Below, in pieces: positions 43,874 through 55,785 of a stretch of 64,000 bases of DNA. This DNA comes from Omphiscola glabra. Taxonomy: Eukaryota; Mollusca; Gastropoda; Lymnaeidae. The stretch's first letter is position 1. Each line of letters starts with the position of its first letter. Where the stretch lies: the NCBI GenBank assembly GCA_964017045.1, contig OZ024808.1, positions 29,730,495-29,794,494 on the forward strand, in the 5' to 3' direction. A model generated the notes under the pieces. It saw nothing but the letters and a program-made list of their open reading frames with translations. It was not told where the DNA came from and made no database searches. The position numbers and the translations under genes are program-made.

Positions 43874-45445
43874 TCTGACTGCCTCCAGGTCTGACTGCCC
43901 CCAGGTGTGACTGCCCCCAGGTCTGACTTCCCCCAGGTCTGACTGCCTCCAGGTGTGACTGCCCCCAGGTCTTACTGCCCCCAGTTCTAACTTCCCCCAG
44001 GTCTGACTGCCTCCAGGTGTGACTGCCCCCAGGTCTTACTGCCCCCAGTTCTAACTTCCCCCAGGTCTGACTGCCTCCAGGTCTGACTGCCTCCAGGTCT
44101 GACTGCCCCCAGGTCTGACTGCCCCCAGGTCTGACTGCCCCCAGGTCTGACTGCCCCCAGGTCTGACTTCCCCCAGGTCTGACTTCCCCGAGGTCTGACT
44201 GCCTCCAGGTCTGACTGCCCCCAGGTCTGACTTCCCCCAGGTCTGACTGCCTCCAGGTCTGACTGCCTCCAGGTCTGACTGCCCCCAGGTCTTACTGCCC
44301 CCAGGTCTGACTTCCCCCAGGTCTGACAGCCCCCAGGTAGACTGCCCCCAGGTCTGACTTCCCCGAGGTCTGACTGCCTCCAGGTCTGACTGCCCCCAGG
44401 TCTGACTTCCCCCAGGTCTGACTGCCTCCAGGTCTGACTGCCTCCAGGTCTGACTGCCCCCAGGTCTGACTGCCTCCAGGTCTGACTGCCCCCAGGTCTG
44501 ACTGCCCCCAGGTCTGACTCCCCCCAGGTCTGACTTCCCCCAGGTCTGACTGCCTCCAGGTCTGACTTCACCCATTTCTGACTGCCTCCAGGTCTGACTG
44601 CCCCCAGGTGTGACTGCCCCCAGGTCTGACTTCCCCCAGGTCTGACTGCCTCCAGGTGTGACTGCCCCCAGGTCTTACTGCCCCCAGTTCTAACTTCCCC
44701 CAGGTCTGACTGCCTCCAGGTGTGACTGCCCCCAGGTCTTACTGCCCCCAGTTCTAACTTCCCCCAGGTCTGACTGCCTCCAGGTCTGACTGCCTCCAGG
44801 TCTGACTGCCCCCAGGTCTGACTGCCCCCAGGTCTGACTGCCCCCAGGTCTGACTGCCCCCAGGTCTGACTTCCCCCAGGTCTGACTTCCCCGAGGTCTG
44901 ACTGCCTCCAGGTCTGACTGCCCCCAGGTCTGACTTCCCCCAGGTCTGACTGCCTCCAGGTCTGACTGCCTCCAGGTATGACTGCCCCCAGGTCTTACTG
45001 CCCCCAGGTCTGACTTCCCCCAGGTCTGACAGCCCCCAGGTAGACTGCCCCCAGGTCTGACTTCCCCGAGGTCTGACTGCCTCCAGGTCTGACTGCCCCC
45101 AGGTCTGACTTCCCCCAGGTCTGACTGCCTCCAGGTCTGACTGCCTCCAGGTCTGACTGCCCCCAGGTCTTACTGCCCCCAGGTCTGACTTCCCCCAGGT
45201 CTGACTGCCTCCAGGTCTGACTGCCTCCAGGTCTGACTGCCCCCAGGTCTGACTGCCCCCAGGTCTGACTTCCCCCAGGTCTGACTTCCCCCAAGTCTGA
45301 CTGCCTCCAGGTCTGACTGCCTCCAGGTCTGACTGTCTCCAGGTCTGACTGCCTCCAGGTCTGATTGCCCCCAGGTCTGACAGCCCCCAGGTCCGACTGC
45401 CCCCAGGTCTGACTTCCTCCAGGTCTGACTGCCCCCAGGTCTGTC
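43874..45445. repeat. Large 16-bp array, about 98 copies, with nested higher-order duplication
   Basis: The unit is tgcccccaggtctgac. Variants (tgcctcc, ttccccc, aggtgtgac, aggtcttac, cagttctaac, ttccccgag) occur in long ordered strings that recur: the run 43874-44330 is largely repeated from about 44577-45050. So blocks of several hundred bp were duplicated inside the array. Minus-strand frames (AVRPGGSQTWGQSDL repeats) are by-products. Confidence 0.97.
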
Positions 45446-45493
45446 AACGAGCTGTATCGTTTCGATTACATCGATAATGTTCATGACTTGTGC

Positions 45494-46562
45494 AGACACT
45501 CGTTGGACTAGTAGGTACAGACACTAGTTGGACTAGTAGGTACAGACACTAGTTGGACTAGTGGGTACAGACACTAGTTGGACTAGTGGGTACATACACT
45601 AGTTGGACTAGTAGGTACATACACTAGTTGGACTAGTGGGTACAGACACTAGTTGGACTAGTAGGTACAGACACTAGATGGACTAGTAGGTAGAGACACT
45701 AGTTGGAATAGTAGGTACAGACACTAGTTGGACTAGTAGGTACAGACACTAGTTGGACTAGTAGGTACAGACACTAGTTGGACTAGTAGGTACAGACACT
45801 AGTTGGACTAGTAGGTACAGACACTAGTTGGACTAGTAGGTACAGACACTAGTTGGACTAGTAGATACAGACACTAGTTGGACTAGTGGGTACAGACACT
45901 AGTTGGACTAGTAGGTACAGACACTAGTTGGACTAGTGGGTACAGACACTAGATGGACTAGTAGGTACAGACACTAGTTGGGCTAGTGGGTACAGACACC
46001 AGTTGGACTAGTGGGTACAGACACTAGATGGACTAGTAGGTACAGACACTAGTTGGACTAGTAGGTCCAGACACTAGTTGGACTAGTAGGTACAGACACT
46101 AGTTGGACTAGTGGGTACAGACTTAGTTGGACTAGTAGGTACAGACACTCGTTGAACTAGTAGGTACAGACACTAGTTGGACTAGTAGGTACAGACACTA
46201 GTTGGGCTAGTAGGTACAGACACTCGTTGGACTAGTAGGTACAGACACTAGTTGGACTAGTAGGTACAGACACTCGTTGGACTGGTAGGTACAGACACTC
46301 GTTGGACTAGTAGGTACAGACACTAGTTGGGCTAGTAGGTACAGACACTATTTGGACTAGTAGGTACAGACACTCGTTGGACTAGTAGGTACAGACACTC
46401 GTTGGACTAGTAGGTACAGACACTCGTTGGACTAGTAGGTACAGACACTCTTTGGACTAGTAGGTACAGACACTCGTTGGACTAGTAGGTACAGACACTA
46501 GTTGGACTAGTAGGTACAGACACTCGTTGGACTAGTGGGTACAGACACTAGTTGGACTAGTA
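45494..46562. repeat. Large 25-bp array, about 43 copies, with palindromic core
   Basis: The unit is acactagttggactagt-aggtacag. It contains actagt twice, separated by three bases, so each unit can fold on itself. Variants (actcgttgg, actagatgg, agtgggtac) alternate along the array. A unique segment of about 50 bp (45446-45493) separates it from the 16-bp array. Confidence 0.97.
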
Positions 46563-47035
46563 GATTTATTTAAGACTAATGATGTCTAGTGACAAATGAC
46601 ACGGAGTAATTTTCATTTCCTTCGAGAATTGTTCAAATGTCTTACACAGTGTTTCCCTGGACACATGAAAACATATTGGTGTTTTAACATTTGTAAAGAT
46701 TTAGAAAAATATCACGTGATCATTGGACAGCTCATAAAAATTAACCCGTTAATTTGTTATTCTTGGAATTGCTGCTGTTAGGACTCCGCAAATTATAAGA
46801 GTTTTGGGACTGTGATGAAGTTTTCAAGTAGATTGGTTATGCACAAATAAATTGTTCCAATAAAATAATATAGGTATACAGCTGAAATAATGATCATACA
46901 GAATAGAAATGCAAACGTTTCGGCAAATGTCTTCATCAGTAAAACAAAAACAAAAATAAAAATTCACATATATATATATTTATATTTATATCATATCATT
47001 AATATTTAACAGTGAAATTTTGTTCCTGGATTTGT
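46563..47035. other. AT-rich spacer with (TA)n
   Basis: Unique sequence. A tatatata-rich stretch lies at about 46970-46995. No gene supported. Confidence 0.5.
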
Positions 47036-47470
47036 TTGTTTGTGGCTTTTAAATGGAATGATGGATCTTGACCAAACTTGGCACATATATCCATCATTAT
47101 CCAGAATTATCTCTTGCGGGGGATATGATTTTTTTTATTACATTCCGTTTGGGGCCAGGACCCCAATTCGATTTTATTATTATATGAGATGTATAAATAA
47201 AATTAACAGCACATACTTCTACATGAATGGGTGGATTTTGACAAAACTTTGTACACATACACTTGTTTATCCATACTCAAATACCGAAGGATACTGAACT
47301 CATAATATCCATTCCCTTGAGCCTGGTGCCCTATTTCATTGTCCCTTATATAAGCTTAATAAATATCAATAGGCTTAGACAACACTAAAGGTTCTATGTG
47401 AATTGTTGGATACAGGCCTAGCGTTGAAGCTATACACTTTTTTGTCCGTATTGAAATATCGTTTGATTTA
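47036..47470. repeat. Old degenerate repeat, about 170-bp unit, 2-3 copies
   Basis: gaatgatggatcttgaccaa followed by acttggcacatatatcc (47056-47092) is echoed by gaatgggtggattttgacaa and actttgtacacatacac (47224-47260), and more weakly near 47400-47440. It resembles in style the repeat at 9241-9889 (both alternate a ggacc/gggcc word with a ctatttgta/ttgttt word), but direct homology is unproven. Confidence 0.5.
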
Positions 47471-47919
47471 AAACTAAGAATATCCAAATCTAGAATTTTC
47501 CAGAAAGTTCGATAACTTTAAAACTATATATCTATGGCTATATTCAATAGAATTTAATGGGACAAATTTAAAATTGTAACTTCATAACTTACCTGAATAA
47601 TTTTTATAAAGCCCCATCTCAGGCAAAACTAATTCGGTACAACTATGGAATGGGCCCCCGTTGGCCCTTCTTTTAACTTAAATGTACTACAGTTATAGAA
47701 ATGCATTTAGCTGTATAATTTTTCGTATTCGGAGAATAATTAATTAGAAAAAACTTTTTTTTTACACGTTTAGATGAGGATATTAAATTTAATCTAGACT
47801 GTTCTAGAAAGTTCTATATTGTTCTACGGGGATTTATAATGGAATCTAAACGCGTCTTGAAATGTTAGTTTTGTTCTATACTTTCATGTGTATTTTCTTT
47901 AAACGGACCCTTCATAGTC
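47471..47919. other. AT-rich spacer, nothing recognised
   Basis: Unique sequence with repeated ttctagaaagttct-like words near 47500 and 47800. Confidence 0.45.
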
Positions 47920-48392
47920 CTACCGGGAACAAAATCCCCTTTGGAACATGATCCCAAAGAGGAATGGGATCCCAATGGTGAACGAGTAAACTGAAACCTA
48001 TACTGGTAACACGATCCCATCAAGTGACGGGAGCAAACAAGGATCCTATCGGAAAGCGAGATCCAATCGGAGAAGAGGATACCACCGGGAAACGGGGTCA
48101 AAATGGGATCGGGATCCCACATTTAAAAGGGAACAAATTGGAAAATGGTATCCTACTTTAAAATGGGATCCAATCGGGATCTCAACTAGGTCGGGATCCC
48201 ACAGTGGTATTAGATCCCTTTTTGGAAACGGGATACCTTCAGGATCGGGATTTTATTTGAAAAAAGTGATCCCAATTGGAATGGGATTCTAATAGGAACA
48301 GGATCCCATTGGAAAATGATATCCTACTTGGAAATGGGATCCTTTCTGGATCTTAATTAGGTCGGAATCCCATAGGGGTCGGGAGCAGTGGC
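47920..48392. repeat. Degenerate GGATCC-rich repeat
   Basis: Short irregular units around cgggatcccaatgggaaatg recur about 25 times with strong divergence, giving many gggatcc words. The 85- and 61-codon minus-strand frames across it are incidental. Confidence 0.85.
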
Positions 48393-48399
48393 GACGCCG

Positions 48400-48652
48400 G
48401 AGTTGTCGACATATTTCATTGTACCAATGTTTACTGCGTAATACGCCTAGGAGACTCCACCTCGGGGTTTGCATTCAGAGTTACATTCGCTTAGGTGAAT
48501 TGCCATCCACGTTTAATGAGTCCCATCCCCCCCCCACCCACCCCCGGGGTATTAGTGACGTTTTTGCTAGCCTGAGTTTTTGGCGGAGATTGAACTCCTG
48601 ACAATCAACTTTAGATTTGCTCAGTTTAGACCACTTGGCCACGTATAATATT
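48400..48652 (-). mobile_element. tRNA-derived SINE (candidate)
   Basis: On minus, from about 48645, the sequence reads gtggccaagtggtctaaact, which fits an RNA polymerase III A box (tggcnnagtgg), and 30-40 bp later aggagttcaatctccgcc, which fits a B box (ggttcraatcc) with two changes. The spacing is that of a tRNA-like head. A body follows containing gggactcattaaacgtggat and ggcaattcacctaagcg, plus a G/C homopolymer tract at about 48528-48547. It is not a functional tRNA: no acceptor stem can be closed. The 3' end is uncertain (about 48400). Confidence 0.6.
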
Positions 48653-50084
48653 TGGGTGGTTCCTGCCAAAAGAAAAAAGAAAAGAATACAATTGGGCATA
48701 ACTCCCTTACTAAAACAAGGCTCAGAAGAACGGCAAAGGAAGTGGGTGCCTTTGTGTTATGTGCGTTCCTATAGAGTATTATGGACACATATTGTTTGTG
48801 CCTCATTAGAAATGCACACGCCACGCTTTTCAAAGCAGGCATATCCAAAATTCGGCTTAAAGAGTTGTTTAAAACTAAAGACTGGCCGAAAGTGATTTTT
48901 CTAATTTCGGCCAAAATCGAAAATAAACCGAAGGTTGACTTTTCTGAAACTACTCCGACAGTGTCTCAAAAGGCAATTTTCGTCGCCGAAACCGAAACTG
49001 AAGCCGAAGTTCGGCCTGTTTCTAGTTAAAAGTCAAAGCAGTGTTTTACTTTGTTTTTCTCCTTAACGTGCACTCTGGGAGCACTGGTGTGCCATTCTCC
49101 ATGTTACGCGAATTGGACCCTGGCTTTCAACCTCAGTGAACCTTCGTCTGACACAATTAGTGATGCTGATGTGCCTGAAGGCTCTGCCTGGAAGAGAGCA
49201 ATGACGCATGCAGTGAATGCATTTTCCGATTGTGGTTAAGTCAAACTATTTATCAAGATGAGATCACGTCTTTGTGTTGCTCCATTCAGAATTAACCCTA
49301 AACCCAAATAACGAAGAAATGAAAAATTGTCAAACTTGTTTACGGACATAATTTTACAGAATATTAACGTGATTTTATTTTTTGTATTAATGTCCAGTTA
49401 ACAACAACTTCGCCAAGTAAACACGGGAACATACATGTTATTTCTGCCAGTTCTTACTTCAAGATATTAACGAGTTCATCATTCAGATCAACATCTCTTT
49501 GAGTTCATCAATCACATCAAGATATCTTTGAAAGTACTTATCACTGTTGTGACAGTTTTGTTCCCTGACCACGTTTGTAGTAAAACTAGTATCAGTAATA
49601 TTGCTCCCATTGATGCTTTAAACCGGACATTGATAGTAATGAAAGCTATTTATAGCGATAGAGCATGTCACACATGACTGGGTTGGAGTTGAACAACGGC
49701 TCTCCATTGTTTATTCATGTCATTTATCGTGTGTTGTGTTCGGGGCTTCCCCATACGTGGCACCACTTTTATTTAATGATAAATTAGCTGGGGTGCGATT
49801 TCCGAGGGAAGTGAGATTTGTTTTGGAGGTTTTGAAGGTTTCAGATTAATGGATGTTAACGGTTGGAAAGAAACTTTACGAGACTATATTGGGTCTATCG
49901 ATACATTCTCTTGTTTATAATTGTTATTGATGAATTTCTTAGTCATTCATTAACTTTTGTGTTGTCTTCGTTGTATTCCTCAACGTCTGGATACTGAACT
50001 ATCACAGAGAGGAGCAGCCTCGCATTAATTAACCAACACCAATACTACTTCGCACAGTATGTTTTTCTCCGAAGATATAATTTT
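48653..50084. other. Spacer with GCCGAAA-rich patch, no gene supported
   Basis: 48838-49020 is rich in cggccaaaatcgaaaa, gccgaaac and ttcggcc words on both strands, a decayed inverted or tandem repeat. Open frames of 60-97 codons around 48420-49240 have no recognisable domains and overlap the SINE. The remainder to 50084 is unique. Confidence 0.45.
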
Positions 50085-50233
50085 TCTTTTTAAAAAAAAA
50101 AAAAAAAGTTTTTCTCGATAACTTTGCCAGAGCCCATTTTATGCTCCTATCTCGTCCCCCCACACCAAACACTAACAAAACTAATTTCACAACGCCCCCC
50201 AGGGGGTGGTACCACCCACTTTGAGAACCACTG
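50085..50233 (-). mobile_element. hAT-type terminal fragment
   Basis: On minus it starts cagtggttctcaaagtgggt and ggtaccaccccctgggggg, a well-known form of hAT end, and runs about 150 bp to an A/T homopolymer tract. The opposite end is not visible, so the copy is truncated. It differs from the SPIN-like element at 1684. Confidence 0.65.
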
Positions 50234-50633
50234 ATGTAGTTGCACAAATGTCAAAGCGCCTTTATCAAATATGCATCAAATAATATTAAATATAAAGCTG
50301 CACATTCTTAAAGGAGGCCATCAATCGAAACAGCTATTTTTGTAAGTCCTTTATAAACGTCACAACAATCATAGCTAACAAAGTATTTGGACTGAACATG
50401 GCTTAACCTGTCACTCTTTTACTTCTCAGAGTTCCGTTTCAGCGAATTCTTTCGGCAATTTCAGTCTTAACACATTCAACTCGGTAATGTCATGAACTGC
50501 TCTATGTTTGTCTATTGATATGTCACGGAGCAACAACGATTGTGATTGAGATTGTAACAAACATTACAATCACGATTTTAATTATTTATCCCATCAGTTT
50601 GCTTTCAACATCTCTACTTTCAATATTCGTCCC

Positions 50634-50895
50634 ATGGCAGAGAGACAGGGATATGATTGTATAATGTTGGCAGACATGTATATTTCGGCATACAAGGATA
50701 TGCTGGTATACATATGTTTGGAGAAAGTTAGGAGACAGGGATATGTTGGGAGACAGGGATATGTTGGGAGGAGGAATATGCTGGGAGATAGGGAAAAGCT
50801 TGGAAACAAGGATGTACTGGGAGACGGGATATCCTGTGAGACAGGGATATGATGGGAGACAGGGATATCCTGGGAGACATGGAAATGCTGGGAGG
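50634..50895. repeat. Degenerate minisatellite, about 19-20-bp unit, about 13 copies
   Basis: The unit is gggagacagggatatgttg, with many substitutions, especially on the left. Open frames on both strands result from it. Confidence 0.9.
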
Positions 50896-52435
50896 AATTC
50901 TAACATTGACATTTTCAAAAATGTAATAACAATACAATTATCGAAAAAAAAACAATATAACAACGCAAACAGTATTTGAGTCCATACATTTTAAAACTAT
51001 GCTAACGTTCATTGTGAGAATGTTTTCTTATATTCTTCGATTGTTTAATATCGAAAGAAAAAAAACATATCTTCAAATTCGTATGAGAGAAGAAGACACT
51101 ATTATGAAACGTCGGATGCGAAACGGTCCAACAATAAAGGCTGCATGTGACGTCATCGTTTTTACACTACTTTTTTCAACATAAAGCCAATTACTAATCT
51201 AGAAACTTTCTATACTCACTTGAGCTTTTATCTAGAAAACAATTTTCTTCATCTTTCTTTTTTAAAAAAAAATGAATTTAAATTTAAAAAATTACAAATG
51301 TTCCTATAACTTCATGTGGGCGAAGAATATGTCAATAAAAACAATACTGTTTATTCATGATCTTTATATAAAACTTCCAGACATTAATTCGAATCATTTC
51401 TTTAGTATCATACCGCTGGAACAGCTACTGATTTATACACGTTAATTGTTCTAGCGAACACAAAAGATGCTCTACTAAATGCGATCGTCATGAAATATTT
51501 CCTTTCATGTCAGCGGAAGTCGACAACCGCCATTGTCGGACGCCATTAATATGATGCGAACAGTCTTTTGTCGGCGAGGGGAAATATTCACATATCTGAT
51601 ATACCGTGGAATTTGTTTATAGGAGTTCGTCTCGCAATTCCATACACCAGGTCGATCCAATAAAACATGTGTTTACCTATTCACGCTTGACCATATGAAA
51701 TTAATAGACGAAGTTTCAACTTTTAAGAATATCTTAATATTTGATTCTTTTTTAAGGTTTATTTTGGTACGTTTGTTTTTTGCCATTTTTGTGGTTGGAA
51801 TTTTCTAGTCTATTCAGTCAAGCATGTCTCCAATGTTGTTCATGGCGTCATGTTACTCATTAAGCAGATGCGTCATTGACACCAAACGGAAGTCTGTGAA
51901 TGCGTTGTGGTGTTGGCTCCATCCGGATGTTGGTACTAGAAGCTCTATACTCAATGCGGAAACAACGCGTGCAAGAATTTAATTGGAGAGACTGAACTGT
52001 TCAATTGAAGATAAATCCTATGGATATTGCCGGTTTGGTGACACAACTACAAGAGTCTCCTGACATGAAGTCGGAGTCAAAATTTCCCTATGATTTATCA
52101 GCGACGTCATACAAGATACATATTACATGTGAAGCGCGGCTCATGTATGCTACTGTTTCGTTGTCTTGCTTAGTATGTATCCGGTCCTAAACTGGGTGGC
52201 TCTTAACGTTTAACTCGGCCATCCCAAAGGGGATCAGGGTATTGTGGCTGATTGAACTTCATGGACAACTGTTTAGAAAGTTAATATTTAAAAATAGAAT
52301 GATCTTAATGACTCTCCTGTGTAAGCAGGTACGGACATTTAGAGAAAACAATTTTAATTTAGAAAAGAAGTATGATTTTTTTTCCTTCGCAACTATTCTA
52401 CGCAACAGTTCCCATCCCTGTTCCCCACCGTCCCT
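50896..52435. other. 1.5-kb single-copy stretch, no gene supported
   Basis: Mixed composition. The patch 51840-52190 is more balanced and holds a 61-codon frame (52005-52190, start MKINPMDIAGLVTQLQESPD) that looks less biased than most here, but I cannot assign it or find splice partners. Otherwise AT-rich. Confidence 0.4.
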
Positions 52436-52816
52436 TAAATCATCTCTCTTCCATAATCTCTCTTCCAAAATCTCTCTTCCATAATCTCTGTTCCATAATC
52501 TCTCTTCCATAATCTCTGTTCCATAATCTCTCTTCCATAATCTCTCTTCCATAATCTCTCTTCCATAATCTCTCTTCCATAATCTCTCTTCCATAATCTC
52601 TCTTCCATAATCTCTGTTCCATAATCTCTCTTCCATAATCTATCTTCCATAATCTCTCTTCCATAATCTCTCTTCCATAATCTCTCTTCCATAATCTCTG
52701 TTCCATAATCTCTCTTCCATAATCTATCTTCCATAATCTCTCTTCCATAATCTCTCTTCCATAATCTCTCTCCCATAATCTCTCTTCCATAATCTCTCTT
52801 CCATAATCTCTCTTCT
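52436..52816. repeat. 14-bp tandem repeat, about 27 copies
   Basis: The unit is tctctcttccataa, with tctctgttcc and tctatcttcc variants in recurring order (the string around 52600-52680 reappears near 52700). Pyrimidine-rich on plus. Confidence 0.97.
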
Positions 52817-52849
52817 AGTTCATTCGGTGCAAACGTCGTTCTTACATCT

Positions 52850-53358
52850 TGGAGTTTCTCTCTTTCAACAATCCCGCTGATACGTCACAACGTTCTCTCC
52901 AGTCTCTCTCAACAATCCCGCTGATACGTCACAACATTCTCTCCAGTCTCTCTCTCAACAATCCCGCTGATACGTCACAACGTTCTCTCAAGTCTCTCTC
53001 AACAATCCCGCTGATACGTCACAGCGTTCTCTCCAGTCTCTCTCAACAATCCCGCTGATACGTCACAACATTCTCTCCAGTCTCTCTCAACAATCCCGCT
53101 GATACGTCACAACATTCTCTCCAGTCTCTCTCAACAATCCCGCTGATACGTCACAACATTCTCTCCAGTCTCTCTCAACAATCCCGCTGATACGTCACAA
53201 CATTCTCTCCAGTCTCTCTCAACAATCCCGCTGATACGTCACAACATTCTCTCCAGTCTCTCTCAACAATCCCGCTGATACATCACAACATTCTCTCCAG
53301 TCTCTCTCAACAATCCCGCTGATACGTCACACTATTCTCTCCAGTCTCTCTCAACAAT
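52850..53358. repeat. Minisatellite, 44-bp unit, about 11.5 copies
   Basis: The unit is agtctctctcaacaatcccg-ctgatacgtcacaacattct-ctcc. Very homogeneous. It starts 34 bp after the 14-bp array ends. Confidence 0.97.
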
Positions 53359-53589
53359 TCGGGTCTTTTGCCCAACTTCTCTCACCTAACTCAGCTCACA
53401 GTTGACCAAATCCTAGCCCTGCTAACGCCACAAATTAACACATTACCTCTCCTTACCACACTCTGACCACAATCTGACACCCTTTGAGAACGGTAACTTA
53501 ACGTGCATATATTGTGTACAAAACTTTCTGTTAGCTTGAACTGCCAAGTAATTATTTTCTATTAACAAAAAAACTCATTTTACCCAGTG

Positions 53590-53676
53590 AGAAGCGCAAA
53601 CATTTTACACACTGATTCGCATCCATTTTACACACTGATTCGCATCCATTTTACACACAGATTCGCATCCATTTTA
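53590..53676. repeat. 23-bp repeat, about 4 copies
   Basis: attttacacactgattcgca-tcc repeated, with one acacag variant. Confidence 0.9.
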
Positions 53677-53827
53677 TCCATTCGGCAGGGAACACTCTTC
53701 CAAAATCTTACACCAGATGAGACAGTTGGGAGCACAAACAAAAGTGAATAGATAGACTTAGCGTGCAACTAGATGCGAAGACATGGAACTCAATAAGAAG
53801 ACCCGTTTTAAAAGGCTTTTTTTTTTA

Positions 53828-54042
53828 AACTTGACTGAGTTTCAGGTCAAACATCTTTGATTGAGTTTCTGGTCAAACATCTGTGACTGAGTTTCTGGTC
53901 AAACATCTTTGACTGAGTTTCTGGTCAAACATCTTTGACTGAGTTTCTGGTCAAACATCTTTGATTGAGTTTCTGGTCAAACATCTTTGATTGAGTTTCT
54001 GGTCAAACATCTTTGATTGAGTTTCTGGTCAAACATCTTTGC
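53828..54042. repeat. Minisatellite, 26-bp unit, about 8 copies
   Basis: The unit is gactgagtttctggtcaaac-atcttt, with gattgag variants grouped at the right end. Confidence 0.95.
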
Positions 54043-55374
54043 TGACATGTGTTAAGCTGACTTTTGGTCAAACTGTTAAACTGATAGTTGGTAAGCTGAC
54101 GTTGCTCGTCACATGACCTAAAGACATGAACTAAGATGTAATTTATTGTAATGTGTGATGCATTCGCCAAAGTATATGAGTTTATAAATTAATGTATACA
54201 AACGTCTGAAAATGATTGCATTTTTTATTTTACCATTTCTTAAATGGTCAACAATCACGTTTTTTAGCAGCCGGCGTGATTGTAGACACAATCGAGATTG
54301 TCGCTGGAGTCTAACATGGTCGGTATTGAAGCTGAGCTATAACAGTGGCCCTGTTAGGTAGTGCCCTTGTGTCACTACCACCTCGGTTATTAAGCTAAAC
54401 TACTGTGGCACTGTTAGGTGGTGCCCTCGTCTCACTACCACCACGAGACTTTCTTTACACTAAAACACCGTCCAACCAAAAGTTGTGACTCTGTATTTGA
54501 GTCTGTGTTGGTCACGTTGATTCCTGCCACGTTAAAAGATGAAGTGCCCCCAAACCGCCAGGGCTCCCGGTAATCCGATCAAAGCATTGACAGGTCCTAA
54601 TTTTTGTTATGTCTCCCCACCCCCCAAAGCCCTTTTTGCTCATTTCGTCCTGTTCTAAATCGTCCCACTTTCAGCACCGGACCGTCAAGTGCGGCCAGTT
54701 ACACGCTTGGACGAGTTTTAATCCGATTGTTTATGGTATCATAAATGGAAAAACGTTACCCCCAGAAAAGCCAACTGCCCGTGGGTCGGCTTGTTGGAAG
54801 ACATCCCCACCAACAAACACTTAAGGGCCCAACAATGGCTTCCGTTGCAACCACACCAACAGAACCATCGCGACAATGGATTCGGTCGGGACGCAGGCGA
54901 GGGGTTTGTTGTGATAGCGCTGGGCCCCCGTCCTCGAGTCATTCTTGCACCAGCGCGCGCGAAAATTAGAGTTTTGATCACGTGATTTTGATACACTCTC
55001 GAACACCAATGTTTTGACTGATAATACGTCCCAGGCGTCGGGCGGAAATGCGATGGGCGTGGAGAGTGTGGGGTGGGGGGATAACTCTTAAAAATGCGCT
55101 AAGGCGAAAGGTTCAATCAGTTGTACGAGTCTTCTGTCCTTGTTTCTTTTCAAATGATTCCAACCATCGGTCCCAAACTCTTGAGCCACTAGTTACAGTG
55201 GTGCTGTGCATGAAGCAGTTGCACAGATGCCTTGTTCAAGCTAAGAATTTAGACCAGTAAATATAGCGAAACAAAAATAAAAGAGTGCTACTATGCTAGA
55301 ATGAGGCCAGACATCTCACATCAAATCTGCTATTTCATATACCAGTGTACAAAGATTCAACTCAGTTGGCGATC
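54043..55374. other. Spacer with a 75-bp direct repeat and a GC-rich patch
   Basis: Two copies of a cagtggccctgttaggtagt/gtggcactgttaggtggt block, each ending in cactaccacc, lie at 54345-54390 and 54408-54445. 54540-55070 is GC-rich with overlapping opposed frames of 60-85 codons and no recognisable domain. Nothing else seen. Confidence 0.45.
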
Positions 55375-55570
55375 GGGAAGTGGATCAAAACTGAGATGCA
55401 AGACTTGACCCGCAGATGTCACTCAATGGTCAGTGGACGTCACTGGTGACCTACATAGCATGAAGGGTTGCATTGTTATCGGGGGGGGGGGGGGGAATTG
55501 AACACAGTTTCCAGTCAAATTGAGATCCTGAAGTTTGTCTAAATTGAGATGAAAGATTCCAAATCAAACT
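55375..55570 (+). repeat. Poly-G-centred dispersed repeat, copy 2
   Basis: Related to 13330-13500: gatgcaagacttgacc, actggtgacctac, a run of about 14 G (55480-55494) and then aattgagat words. Alignment is partial and interrupted by indels. Confidence 0.5.
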
Positions 55571-55785
55571 AATGACAGAAAGAACACAGGAACCTAAGAA
55601 ATATCGCATACAACGTAGTTATGATAATAACCATTCAATTTTAGTAAGAGCCCCATGGATATGTCTTTATGTGTTGTAATTTGTTAGTTGTCCTCATCAA
55701 AAACATTGCATCCTACACAGTTTCTCGTTTGAAGACATACGACTTCCTCTCTAAGGAGTAGCTATCATTCGCCAAAACGAGATAC

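Noticed and set aside
47865..48474. Coding frames across the GGATCC-rich repeat
   Set aside because: Degenerate short-unit repeat DNA, and the frames do not share a repeated peptide of constant length.
52005..52190. First coding exon starting MKINPMDIAGLVTQLQESPD
   Set aside because: The residue pattern is less biased than in most local frames, but there is no consensus donor at the end of the frame and no downstream exon or recognised family, so I did not call it.
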